Shown one piece after another: positions 30,521 to 39,837 of a stretch of 64,000 nucleotides of DNA. Each line of letters begins with the position of its first letter. Within the stretch, counting starts at the first letter, position 1. This stretch comes from Bacteroidota bacterium (GTDB taxonomy: Bacteria > Bacteroidota > Bacteroidia > Bacteroidales > Tenuifilaceae). Location of the stretch: contig JAKQKB010000235.1 of NCBI GenBank assembly GCA_029560875.1, positions 1 through 64,000 of the forward strand, given 5' to 3'. Below the pieces are notes generated by a model that ran no database searches, was not told where the DNA came from, and saw only the letters and a program-made list of their open reading frames with translations. The translations under genes were made by a program, and so were the position numbers.

Positions 30521-33157
30521 ATGAAAAAAGTAATTTTATTAAGCATGCTGAGCCTTTTGCCCGTGCTTTTATTCTCTCAAGTTTGGAGGGATGCCTTCTA
30601 TTCAACTTCGAATGACTCCAAAAGTGCTATGAACTTTTATGAGATTCAAAAGAATTTCAATGAGTATTGGAGCAAGTATGATGTTAAGGGTGGATTTTAT
30701 TATGTTGATGGAAAGAAGAAAAAAGCTCCGGGGTGGAAGCAGTTTAAGCGTTGGGAATGGTTTTGGGAAACTAGAATAGATGTTAAAACGGGAGCATTTC
30801 CTAGTTTTGACAAAATGCTTCTTCATGAAGAGATTAGAAGCATGGGATATAAATCTGATGAATCAAATTGGGTATCCATGGGGCCTAATTCTTCTAATGG
30901 CGGTTATGCTGGTATAGGAAGAATAAACTGTATAGCGTTTCATCCAAGTGATAAAAATACTTTTTGGATAGGAGCTCCATCTGGTGGACTATGGAAAACA
31001 ACTAATGGAGGTAGTTCTTGGACCGTTTTAACGGATAATCTTCCTGTTATTGGAGTAAGTGAGATATTTATTCCAAATGATTATGCTACTTCCAAAACAA
31101 TTTATATAGCTACTGGGGATAGAGATGCCGGTGATAATTATTCCATCGGCGTTCTTAAATCAACTGATGATGGACAAAATTGGCAGGCAACAGGTTTAAC
31201 TTTTAATGTTGCTAATAGATATAGAATAGTCAGAATGCTAGTTCATCCAACGCAGCAAAATATTATGTATGTTGCAACAAATGGTGGTATTTTCAAATCT
31301 ACTAATAGTGGTACTGATTGGTCTTTGATTCAAAGTGGAGTTTTCTTTGATATGGAATTTAAGGCTGGTTCAGAAGATACTGAACTTTATGCCGCAAGTC
31401 GTTATTATGTTAGTTCTGGTGTAGATTATCCTGCTAGAATTTTTAAAACGACAAATGCTGGCACAAGTTGGACAACCGTTCATACATTCTCAAATTCAAT
31501 TTACAGAGTTGAGTTGGATGCTGCCAAATCAGATCCAAATATTGTGTATGCACTAGCATCAACAATGGATGGCGGTATGGAAGGGTTTTACAAGTCAACA
31601 AATAGTGGCGATAGTTTTTCTATGGTTTATGACGGTACTATTTCTGGTAAAAATTTGCTTAACTAGCATGCAGAATCTACTGATATTGATGGACAAGGAT
31701 GGTATGATTTAACTTTGTCTGTTTCTCCAGCTAATGCTAATACAATCTATTTGGGCGGAATAAATTCTTGGAAATCAACCGATGGTGGTGTGAACTGGAC
31801 AATTATTAACCATTGGTATGGTGGAGATGGCGCTCCTGCTGTACACGCTGATAAGCATTACATGGAGTATCAAGATAATAATACTTTTTTTGAAGCCAAT
31901 GATGGTGGAATTTACAAAACAACAGATGGAGGTGCTTCTTGGGTAGATTTGACTAATTCCATGGTAATAAGCCAAATCTACAAATTAGGCGTCTCGCAAA
32001 CAGTTAAGGATGCTGTTATTGCTGGCTTACAAGATAATGGGAGCAAGTTAATATACAACAGTAGTTGGCGTGATGTAAAAGGTGGCGATGGAATGGAGTG
32101 CTTGATTGATTATACTAATGTTAGTATACAATATGCAACGTATGCAAATGGTCAAATTGATAGGACTACTGATCGCTGGACCAACCAACAAAATGTGGTG
32201 GATATAACAGATAATATTCCTGGAGGACCGGCAGGAGCATGGGTTACACCTTATGTTATTGACCCTGTAAGTAGTCAAACATTATATTTAGGATATGCTG
32301 ATGTATGGAAAACTACTAATAGGGGAAATTCGTGGACGAAGATTTCGAATCTTAATCTTACTGAAAATAAGATTAGATCAATGGCTATCGCACCTTCGAA
32401 TAATCAAACACTATATATTACAGATTTAACTTCTTTTTATAGAACAACAAACGGTGGTACTAATTGGACAAATCTAACGGCTAGTTTACCTTTACAGCCA
32501 GCGGCCAATTTTTCCGTAACATATATAACTGTTGACGCTTATAATGCACAAAAACTTTGGATAACATATGGTGGATATAATGCAACAAAGGTTTACGAAT
32601 CGACAAACGGCGGTCAAAACTGGACTGATATTTCTGCTGGTTTGCCATTGGTACCTGCGAACACTATTGTTCAGAACAAATTATCTGCAACTCAGCATCT
32701 TTATGTAGGAACTGATGTAGGTGTGTATGTTAAGAAAGGAACTGAGAATTGGACTTTGTTTAGCAATAATTTGCCATCAGTGATAGTTAACGAACTGGAA
32801 ATTTATTACGATGCAACACCAGCAAATAGTGTACTTTACGCTGCTACTTATGGTCGTGGGTTGTGGAAATCAAATTTGGCATCCTTTACTGTTGGTGTTG
32901 AATCTGAAGGATTTGATAATTCAGATATTAAATTTTATCCTAACCCTAGTAATGGTTTCGTTAACGTTAAGTTCTTTATGAACTATAAAGTGGCTAATGT
33001 TACCGTTATGGATATGCTTGGTAAAGTTGTTCACCAGGAGCAAATTATTGGAGAAGGAGAGAAGGAAATTAACTTATCGCATCTTGCAAAGAGTGTTTAT
33101 CTTGTTAAGATGAATTTAGACGGAAAAGATATTATCTCAAAGTTAGTTATTGAATAA
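30521..33157 (+). pseudogene. T9SS-secreted BNR/sortilin-like propeller protein, broken by an in-frame stop
   Basis: A coding region of about 878 codons in one frame, interrupted by a single TAG at 31664-31666. The 5' part (30521-31666) has a signal peptide (ILLSMLSLLPVLLFS) and BNR-like blades such as GGLWKTTNGGSSW, VLKSTDDGQNW and IFKTTNAGTSW. Translation after the TAG continues without any shift as HAESTDIDGQGWYDLTLSVS, with further blades (TTDGGASW, TTNRGNSW). It ends in a type A T9SS sorting domain (KFYPNPSNGFVNVKF, then SVYLVKMNLDGKDI). The codon was probably TGG, since a Trp is expected in this family after NLL-x, so one base change would explain it. A TTG at 31715 could restart translation, but without a signal peptide. 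Sequencing error is also possible. Confidence 0.8.
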
Positions 33158-33178
33158 AGAGATAATTCATAAATAGCG

Positions 33179-33212
33179 AAAGGGCATCAGTGTAACTGAT
33201 GCCCTTTTTGTT
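33179..33212 (+). terminator. Rho-independent terminator after the T9SS propeller gene
   Basis: AAAGGGCATCAGT and ACTGATGCCCTTT form a perfect 13-base stem with a three-base loop, followed by Ts. It lies 22 bases after the stop codon, which suggests that the full gene was one unit. Confidence 0.9.
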
Positions 33213-33228
33213 GAATGTTAATTTAAAT

Positions 33229-35934
33229 CTATTTTGAGAATACTATTTGACCTGAATCTGTAGTTTTTTCGTTTAAAGTAAGTCTATAGATATAAACTCC
33301 ATATTCTACAATTTGGTTTGTATTATTTGTTCCATCCCATTTTGCAGTATATTTTCCTGGTAACATTTTCTTATTTAGCAGTGTTTTAACTAATTGCCCG
33401 TTGATGTTGTAAATTGATATATTGATGTTATCCTCCTTACTTAAATTAAAATCTATTTTAACTTCATTGTTAAATGGATTTGGATAAATACTGATATTCA
33501 GATTATTCCTTTTAATATCTTCAATTCCTGTTGGATTGTTAAGTTTAGTTATGCTTGTTGTAACTATATCTCCTGTAGGGATACTAACACAAACATAGCA
33601 AGTTGCTGTCGTTTCTGATTCTAATACTTGCTCTAGTGTTCCATTGGTTACAGAGTACCCATATTGACTTAAGGGCATAATGAATTTAACCAAGCCGTTA
33701 CTGAACGATTGACTGTACTTATTGTTGATTGTTGCCGAAACAAAATCTAGTGAACCGTTATTGGCAGTATTAAAGTTTATAGTTAACATATCACCGTTGG
33801 AGTGTGTGCGAGTTGTGCTTTGGGGTTGTAGTGTACCATTGTTTACGCGTATAACGCGGAAAGCCCTTGTGCTATCGCAAACCGCAGCTGTTGCTATATT
33901 GTAAGGAGTTGTGGTGATGCTTCCAATGTCGAAGTGCTTGTGTCCCCAAAGGGCCATATCAACTCCAAGGGCTGTTAGATTTAGTTCCGATTTAAAATCG
34001 TAGTGGTAAAACAGTACCTTTTTTTTACTGCCTGCAGCAGCAAGGTCGTTCTGTAACCAGGTTATTTGTGATGGAATAAAACTTTCTGCGCCATAAACAT
34101 CGTACATATAACTATCGTAATTATCGTAAGCCTCTAGTCCTGTGAAGTGGATATTTCCGTAATCGAAACTATAATCGTGTGTGTAGTACTCTGCTCTGGT
34201 TGGGGGTATTTGTGGCTGTCGCCAGCCAAAGAAACGCCACCACTCTTTTCTAGAGGTTCCTTGTGGAGGGGGCGTGGCAGTCCATCCTCCCAAATCGTGG
34301 TTGCCGGGAACTAAGTAAACGGGAACTTCAAACTTCTTGAGCATCTCAATAGCGCGAGTGTGGTTTCGTCGACATTCAAAGTCTTCTAACTCACCCTCGT
34401 TAATTAGGTCGCCTGTAAGAAGTACAAACTCAGGACGTATTAGGTTTATATCTTTTATTACTTCGTATAAATCGTTTAGTTCTGATTCATCAGTACTTGA
34501 CCCTGTATCTTCATAGAAAAGATGGGTTGGTAAATGGGTATCAGTTAAATGCACAAAGTAGTAGGAGTCCTTGTAGCTGTCTATTACCCTAACGGCATTG
34601 GTAACATCATCCAATATACCGCCCGATGCTCTTACCCTTAAATCGTAAAGTTCATATAAATCAATATTTGGTATTGTTGTGGTTAGGGTCCAGTGTTGTA
34701 AATCCGAGTTATAATTAGATTGTGTTATAGAAAGCGGTACCGTTTTCTCTTCGTAAATAAGTTCTGCGTTCCAGTCCGTTGTGGTTGGCTCTGCAAAGCA
34801 GGTTATGTTTAACTGCTCACCAGGAGTTACTATGGACGGAATGTTCAGCAATGGGCGTTGAACCACTGTTATGGTATCGCCAATTGGAGTTGAGCATATC
34901 TGGTACAGAACATTTCCTGCCGATAGCAAAGTTATTTCAGAGCCATTTACAGTTGGATGGTTGAATTGAATATTAGCATTACCGCTTGCTAAGGGTTTTA
35001 ACTTTAAGTTTACTAGAATATCTGTACTACTCAATGGTATATTCCCGTTATAATTTAGTACAATACTCCCGCTGGTTGATATATCAGTTATGGTTCCAGT
35101 CTCCGATAATGTGCCTGTTAGGTTAAAGCCTCTATACTCAAAAATTGCTGGGTTGTACTGTAATTTCATCGAATAGGAAGTTGCCGTTATGGATTCATTG
35201 AAAACTGATATTTTTATTGGTAGTTCGAATTCGTCGTTATTGTACAATGTTTTATTATCAAAGGAAAGAACAATTGCATTTGTGTTTGGTACTATATCAT
35301 TCCCTGACCTTGGATTAAGCGATATAGAGCCATAGTGTATTCCAACAACTCCAGTTATAGAGTTAAATGGATAGTTCACTACCAATGGAAAGTTATCGTT
35401 TTTAAGGTTGTAAATTCCCGGACGTATTTCGCACGCGCCACTTCCATCATTAACTGACCAATTACCATAATTATCGAAAGTTGTAGTTGCGGTACAATTG
35501 TTTACTTCAACAAGAACACCCTCATACGCCTCGGATTTTACTTGGGTGGTTGTTATTTTAGTGGCAGGAGGCAGAGCGTTATTTGAATTAATCACGCTAA
35601 ACGAGGTTAAGGTTGAAATCTCTGTGTACCCATTATATTCTATTACTTTTCCAGTAATTAAAATGCTATCGCCAATGCTGGGAACATTGCTTTTGTCGTA
35701 AACAAAAACACCATTCCAGGCACCACCCTTTGAGGACGATACAAAGTATCGACCGTCTGTAAAGTTTGTAGCAGTTACAATGCCACCAGTAGTAACTGTT
35801 TCGTTAATTTTAAGTGATGGGTATGTGTTGTTTGTTCCTGCAATGGTTGTATACTGTATATCGTAAATGCTGGTTTGTGCAACTGCAAGTTTGATAAAAA
35901 GTAAACCAATTGTTGTTAATAAACTTTTTCTCAT
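33229..35934 (-). CDS. T9SS metallophosphoesterase with OB-fold and cohesin-like domains
   Basis: A protein of about 901 residues. I start at 35934 (MRKSLLTTIGLLFIKLAVAQ), where the signal peptide begins. A further 14 codons upstream are open but not signal-like. Order: an OB-fold-like domain (about 20-215, with TTGGIVTATNFTDGRYFVSS), a cohesin-like beta-sandwich (about 215-345, SMKLQYNPAIFEYRGF), then a calcineurin-type phosphoesterase. That domain has VHLTDTHLPT, LLTGDLINEGE, LVPGNHDLGG, LFYHYDF and LWGHKHFD, all the expected metal ligands. The C-terminus is a FlgD-like T9SS sorting domain (ISIYPNPFNNEVKIDFNLS). It probably acts outside the cell on phosphodiesters; the substrate is unknown. 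Confidence 0.88.
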   Translation of the reverse strand: MRKSLLTTIGLLFIKLAVAQTSIYDIQYTTIAGTNNTYPSLKINETVTTGGIVTATNFTDGRYFVSSSKGGAWNGVFVYDKSNVPSIGDSILITGKVIEYNGYTEISTLTSFSVINSNNALPPATKITTTQVKSEAYEGVLVEVNNCTATTTFDNYGNWSVNDGSGACEIRPGIYNLKNDNFPLVVNYPFNSITGVVGIHYGSISLNPRSGNDIVPNTNAIVLSFDNKTLYNNDEFELPIKISVFNESITATSYSMKLQYNPAIFEYRGFNLTGTLSETGTITDISTSGSIVLNYNGNIPLSSTDILVNLKLKPLASGNANIQFNHPTVNGSEITLLSAGNVLYQICSTPIGDTITVVQRPLLNIPSIVTPGEQLNITCFAEPTTTDWNAELIYEEKTVPLSITQSNYNSDLQHWTLTTTIPNIDLYELYDLRVRASGGILDDVTNAVRVIDSYKDSYYFVHLTDTHLPTHLFYEDTGSSTDESELNDLYEVIKDINLIRPEFVLLTGDLINEGELEDFECRRNHTRAIEMLKKFEVPVYLVPGNHDLGGWTATPPPQGTSRKEWWRFFGWRQPQIPPTRAEYYTHDYSFDYGNIHFTGLEAYDNYDSYMYDVYGAESFIPSQITWLQNDLAAAGSKKKVLFYHYDFKSELNLTALGVDMALWGHKHFDIGSITTTPYNIATAAVCDSTRAFRVIRVNNGTLQPQSTTRTHSNGDMLTINFNTANNGSLDFVSATINNKYSQSFSNGLVKFIMPLSQYGYSVTNGTLEQVLESETTATCYVCVSIPTGDIVTTSITKLNNPTGIEDIKRNNLNISIYPNPFNNEVKIDFNLSKEDNINISIYNINGQLVKTLLNKKMLPGKYTAKWDGTNNTNQIVEYGVYIYRLTLNEKTTDSGQIVFSK

Positions 35935-36133
35935 TGTGTTATTTGTATTTTGATTTTGTAAAGGTACAAATTTCAATAGTTAAACATTATGCATGTAATC
36001 TTTTACTGTATAGATACTCATTAAGTAGAAAAATGTTTTAGTTTTAACTAATTATCTGGATTAAAGTGAAGATGTTAGTTTTTTAAGTGTTATTTTGACG
36101 TTGAATTGGGTGGGTAGTTTAAAATCATTATTC

Positions 36134-36141
36134 TAAATTTG
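36134..36141 (+). promoter_or_regulatory. -7 box of topB
   Basis: TAAATTTG fits TAnnTTTG and ends 22 bases before the GTG start. A TTGG at 36106-36109 is a loosely spaced -33 candidate. Confidence 0.4.
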
Positions 36142-36163
36142 GCGATAAATTGATAGTTTACCA

Positions 36164-38314
36164 GTGAAAGTTTGTATAGCGGAGAAACCCAGTGTAGCAA
36201 AGGAAATTGCACGTATTTTGAAAGCCGTAAACCGTAAGGATGGTTATTTCGAGGGGAATGGCTATCAGGTTACTTGGACTTTTGGCCATTTGTGTACGCT
36301 TAAAAACCCCGACGATTACACTCCCGATTGGAAGCCTTGGCGAATGAATGCCTTGCCAATGATTCCTCCTCGGTTTGGCATTAAATTAATTGATAACGAT
36401 GGTATTCAAAAACAGTTTAATACCATAAAGAAGTTGATTTCCGAGTGCGATGAGGTTATTAACTGTGGTGATGCTGGAATTGAAGGGGAACTAATTCAGC
36501 GCTGGGTGCTAACAAAAGCGGAGTGCACAAAACCGTTGAAACGGTTGTGGATTTCGTCGATGACTGACGAGGCTATACTGGAGGGTTTTGAAAAACTAAA
36601 GGACGGAAAAGATTTTGAACGGTTGTATGCCGCAGGCAACGCTCGTGCCATTGGCGATTGGCTTTTAGGAATGAATGCTAGCCGATTATACACCTTAAAG
36701 TATGCCAACGGAAAAGGTGTTTTATCTATAGGCCGAGTTCAAACCCCTACCCTAGCCTTGATAGTTCGAAGATTTGAGGAGATTCAAAATTTTGTTCCAA
36801 AGCCATTTTGGGAGATAAAAACAAACTATCGTGGTGTAATCTTCAACTCTACAATTGGGCGGTTTAATTCTGTTGAAGAAGCAGCGAAGGTAATTGAGGA
36901 GATAAAAACAAACCTTTTCGAGATTGTTTCCTTTGAGCAGAAAAAGGGCAATGAAGCACCACCAAAACTGTTCGATTTAACCGCACTACAGGTTGAATGT
37001 AACAAGAAATTCAGCTACACCGCCGACGATACGTTGAAACACATCCAAAGCCTTTACGAGAAAAAGATGGTTACCTATCCTCGCGTAGATACCACCTTTT
37101 TACCCAACGATATGTACCCAAAAATTGAGGGAATACTTAAGAATATGGAGCCATATGCAAATTTTACCGCTCCGTTGCTGGGTAAACCAATCAAAAAAAG
37201 CAAAAAGGTTTTCGACGATGCAAAAATTACCGACCACCACGCTATAATACCCACAGGTGTTAAGCCATCGGGGTTGGCTCTGGAGGAGAAACGAGTTTAC
37301 GATATCATTGCGCGCCGCTTTATTGCGGTATTCTACCCCGATTGTGTGGTTTCAAACACCACCGTAATTGGCGACGTGGCCTCGTACGAATTTAAAGCCA
37401 CCGGAAAAGTAATACTTGAGGATGGCTGGCGGGTACTTTATCCCAAAAAGGAAAACGAGAAAGAATCTGAGGCAGAAAGCGACGAGGAACAAATTATGCC
37501 TCATTTTGAAAAGGGTGAAAAAGGTGAACACACTCCAGATTTGCTCGAGAAGCAAACACAACCACCAAAAATGCATACCGAGGCAACATTGCTTAGAGCA
37601 ATGGAAACAGCAGGTAAGCAGGTTGAGGATGATGAACTACGCGAGTTGATGAAGGAGAATGGCATTGGCCGTCCATCGACCCGTGCAAATATTATTGAGA
37701 CGCTTTTCAAACGAAAATTCGTTATCCGCGAAAAGAAAAACCTTGTTCCAACTCAAACAGGAATACAGCTAATCCATACAATTCAGAACGAATTGCTTAA
37801 ATCGGCGGAACTAACGGGTTTATGGGAGAAAAAATTGCGTCAAATTGAAAAGGGCGAGTACGATGCAAAGGCTTTTCTGGACGAAATGAAAGAGATGGTT
37901 ACTCAACTAGTTATTGAAGTGAAACAAGAGAATAACCGAAAAATTGATATTGTGCAGCTTGAGCAAGAGGAGGAAAAATCTGAAAAAGAGAGTAAAACTA
38001 AATCTTCAGAAACAAAAAAAACATCACCCAAAAAGAGTAAACCCAAAGACGATGAGCCGGCAGTAATTTATTGCCCCAAATGCAAAAAAGGAACTATGCT
38101 TAAGGGCAAAACAGCATTTGGATGTAGCGAGTACAAAGGTGGATGCACCTTCAAGGTAATGTTTGAACAGTACGGCAAAACTCTTACCGATAAACAAATC
38201 CAAATGCTTCTACAAAAAGGAAAATCAGCAAAGATTAAGGGCTTTAGCGTTAATGGAGAAATAGTTGATTCGGTTTTAACTTTGGATTCAGAGTTTAATG
38301 TAGTCCTTGAATAG
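36164..38314 (+). CDS. topB: DNA topoisomerase III
   Basis: A 716-residue type IA topoisomerase that relaxes and decatenates DNA. It starts with GTG (KVCIAEKPSVAKEIARIL, the Toprim glutamate motif). NCGDAGIEGELIQRW is the Toprim acidic cluster. The active tyrosine is in KMVTYPRVDTTFLP. GIGRPSTRANIIETLFKRKF is the conserved C-terminal core segment. A linker of about 40 charged residues leads to a C4-type zinc finger (YCPKCKKGTMLKGKTAFGCS, then GGC). Length is usual for Bacteroidota TopB. It converges on the DCC gene with a six-base gap. Confidence 0.95.
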   Translation: MKVCIAEKPSVAKEIARILKAVNRKDGYFEGNGYQVTWTFGHLCTLKNPDDYTPDWKPWRMNALPMIPPRFGIKLIDNDGIQKQFNTIKKLISECDEVINCGDAGIEGELIQRWVLTKAECTKPLKRLWISSMTDEAILEGFEKLKDGKDFERLYAAGNARAIGDWLLGMNASRLYTLKYANGKGVLSIGRVQTPTLALIVRRFEEIQNFVPKPFWEIKTNYRGVIFNSTIGRFNSVEEAAKVIEEIKTNLFEIVSFEQKKGNEAPPKLFDLTALQVECNKKFSYTADDTLKHIQSLYEKKMVTYPRVDTTFLPNDMYPKIEGILKNMEPYANFTAPLLGKPIKKSKKVFDDAKITDHHAIIPTGVKPSGLALEEKRVYDIIARRFIAVFYPDCVVSNTTVIGDVASYEFKATGKVILEDGWRVLYPKKENEKESEAESDEEQIMPHFEKGEKGEHTPDLLEKQTQPPKMHTEATLLRAMETAGKQVEDDELRELMKENGIGRPSTRANIIETLFKRKFVIREKKNLVPTQTGIQLIHTIQNELLKSAELTGLWEKKLRQIEKGEYDAKAFLDEMKEMVTQLVIEVKQENNRKIDIVQLEQEEEKSEKESKTKSSETKKTSPKKSKPKDDEPAVIYCPKCKKGTMLKGKTAFGCSEYKGGCTFKVMFEQYGKTLTDKQIQMLLQKGKSAKIKGFSVNGEIVDSVLTLDSEFNVVLE

Positions 38315-38320
38315 CATTGC

Positions 38321-38710
38321 CTATTCTATAAATCTCCCTTTTAAGTCTCCCGAAGGAAGTGTACATGTATCTAACTTGCCAAACCAGCGGTAACGGTTTT
38401 TTGCTATAAAACCATAGACGTAATTACGAATAAATGGTGGAATAATAAAAAAGCAAACGGCCAAAGAATAAGGAAGGCCTAGTCCTCGTGCAATATGCAA
38501 AACTGCGGATGATTTTGTGTAAACTTTTCCATATTTAATAAGAATAACAGTATTTAGGTCAGCAAGGTTTAGTCCATACTTTTTTTCGATGTACTGCGCA
38601 TAGTCTGATTGTAACGCAGCAAATCTAAAACGCTTCTTTTTGTCGCGCTTAATAATAAATTTTACAAGCCCATTGCATAGGTTACAAACACCATCGAAGA
38701 TAATTACCAT
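38321..38710 (-). CDS. DCC-family thiol-disulphide oxidoreductase-like protein (DUF393)
   Basis: A 129-residue protein with the family's namesake opening VIIFDGVCNLCNGLVKFII (Asp, then a CxxC pair), FRFAALQSDYAQ, and YTKSSAVLHIARGLGLPYSL in the middle. A KNRYRWFGKLDTCTLPSGDLKGRF end is typical. The family has a thioredoxin-like fold and a redox role is likely, but no substrate is known. It is the last gene of a three-gene set with DoxX-like and SRPBCC genes (gaps 43 and 26 bases). Confidence 0.9.
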   Translation of the reverse strand: MVIIFDGVCNLCNGLVKFIIKRDKKKRFRFAALQSDYAQYIEKKYGLNLADLNTVILIKYGKVYTKSSAVLHIARGLGLPYSLAVCFFIIPPFIRNYVYGFIAKNRYRWFGKLDTCTLPSGDLKGRFIE

Positions 38711-38736
38711 AATTAAACTCGATAATCAGTTAAATG

Positions 38737-39207
38737 TTAAACAACGACCTTTCCAAAAAGTTTTTCCAAAGCAACCCTGCGGTATTCAAAAATATCTTCT
38801 AGTTTTTTACTGATTACTAAGCCATTGGCAAGACTCCCAATAAAACCCAAGGGAGGTTTATAGGAGACAATATCGGTCATTAAGACACCATTAGAATGCG
38901 GTTCAATTAAATGCTGATGGTGCCAGAATTTATAGGGCCCTACACGTTGCTCATCAATAAAATATTTTCTCTCAACAAGTTGAGATATTTCAGTAACCCA
39001 AGTAGTAGGTATTCCGAGTAAAGGTCTAACCCTGTATTCAATTATCATTCCCGTATAGATTTTATTGGGGATATGCTGAGAAAGTATATCAAAACCCATC
39101 CCTGGAGGAGTTATCAACTTTAAATTCTGAGGAGCTGAAATAAAGTCCCATACAGTATCAATACTTGTTGGAATTATCTGTTTTTTATGTAGTTGATAGA
39201 AACCCAT
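38737..39207 (-). CDS. SRPBCC (START-like) ligand-binding protein
   Basis: A 156-residue cytoplasmic protein of the polyketide-cyclase/SRPBCC superfamily. It has a helix-grip opening (TSIDTVWDFISAPQNLKLIT), RPLLGIPTTWVTEISQLVER in the middle and a C-terminal helix. Many such proteins bind a hydrophobic ligand. It lies between the DoxX-like and DCC-family genes, a combination that hints at a membrane redox or quinone-related role, but this is only context. Confidence 0.82.
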   Translation of the reverse strand: MGFYQLHKKQIIPTSIDTVWDFISAPQNLKLITPPGMGFDILSQHIPNKIYTGMIIEYRVRPLLGIPTTWVTEISQLVERKYFIDEQRVGPYKFWHHQHLIEPHSNGVLMTDIVSYKPPLGFIGSLANGLVISKKLEDIFEYRRVALEKLFGKVVV

Positions 39208-39250
39208 TGTAATTAAATTAATTAAAAATGGTTTGTTAAATAAGGAGCAT

Positions 39251-39721
39251 TTATGTGACTATTTTTCCTCCTCTTACTGTTGAGCCAAGTACTATTCCAG
39301 CACTTATAATCACAATATTTTTAACAATATACTGTCCCTCAAGTGTTAGAGAGATTGGGAAAATATGGAAAACCTCACCTGGAAATAAAAAGATAGGTGA
39401 GAAAGTTCCCAACATCTGCAGGTAAAGCAAAAGAAGCGTTTCCCGCATAAACAAATTAAACAAAAGCCCTATACCAATAAGAACCTCCCATGTTGCCAGT
39501 CCATAAATTATTATTTTAGTTGGAATAAGGTTAAATGAAAGTGTGCTTATGGTTTTTATTGCTAAATCTTCGGCAGGACTCATTCCTTCAAAGTATTTAA
39601 GCGCTCCAAACCACAGGAAAATAATACCAATACTAATCCTCAACATAAATAGTCCATGCTTTGCCATCCATTTTATGACAGCGGCATCAACTCTTTCAAA
39701 TGTTTTACCACGAAAATTCAT
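39251..39721 (-). CDS. DoxX/DUF417-like membrane protein
   Basis: A 156-residue integral membrane protein with four predicted helices (LFMLRISIGIIFLWFGALKY near the start, then TWEVLIGIGLLFNLF and others). The FLWFGALKYFEGMSPAEDLA segment is typical of YkgB/DUF417 in the DoxX superfamily. These proteins are linked to quinone or thiosulphate oxidation, or to redox stress. It is the first gene of the set that continues with SRPBCC and DCC-family genes. Substrate and role are unknown. Confidence 0.83.
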   Translation of the reverse strand: MNFRGKTFERVDAAVIKWMAKHGLFMLRISIGIIFLWFGALKYFEGMSPAEDLAIKTISTLSFNLIPTKIIIYGLATWEVLIGIGLLFNLFMRETLLLLYLQMLGTFSPIFLFPGEVFHIFPISLTLEGQYIVKNIVIISAGIVLGSTVRGGKIVT

Positions 39722-39788
39722 TTTTGTTTAATTTAAATTATATTTAAATAAACATAAATTAATCCTCTTAGTTCAATCTTAATAAAAA

Positions 39789-39815
39789 AAGCACGCAACC
39801 TAAAGGTGCGTGCTT
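39789..39815 (-). terminator. Rho-independent terminator of the TlpA-like gene
   Basis: AAGCACGCA and TGCGTGCTT form a nine-base stem. On the minus strand it is followed by a run of U residues. It lies 23 bases beyond the stop of the TlpA-like gene. Confidence 0.85.
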
Positions 39816-39837
39816 CTGATGATATCAGGAATAACAA

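Noticed and set aside
31667-31714. A frameshift as the cause of the split propeller gene
   Set aside because: The second part is in the same frame as the first, so only the stop codon separates them.
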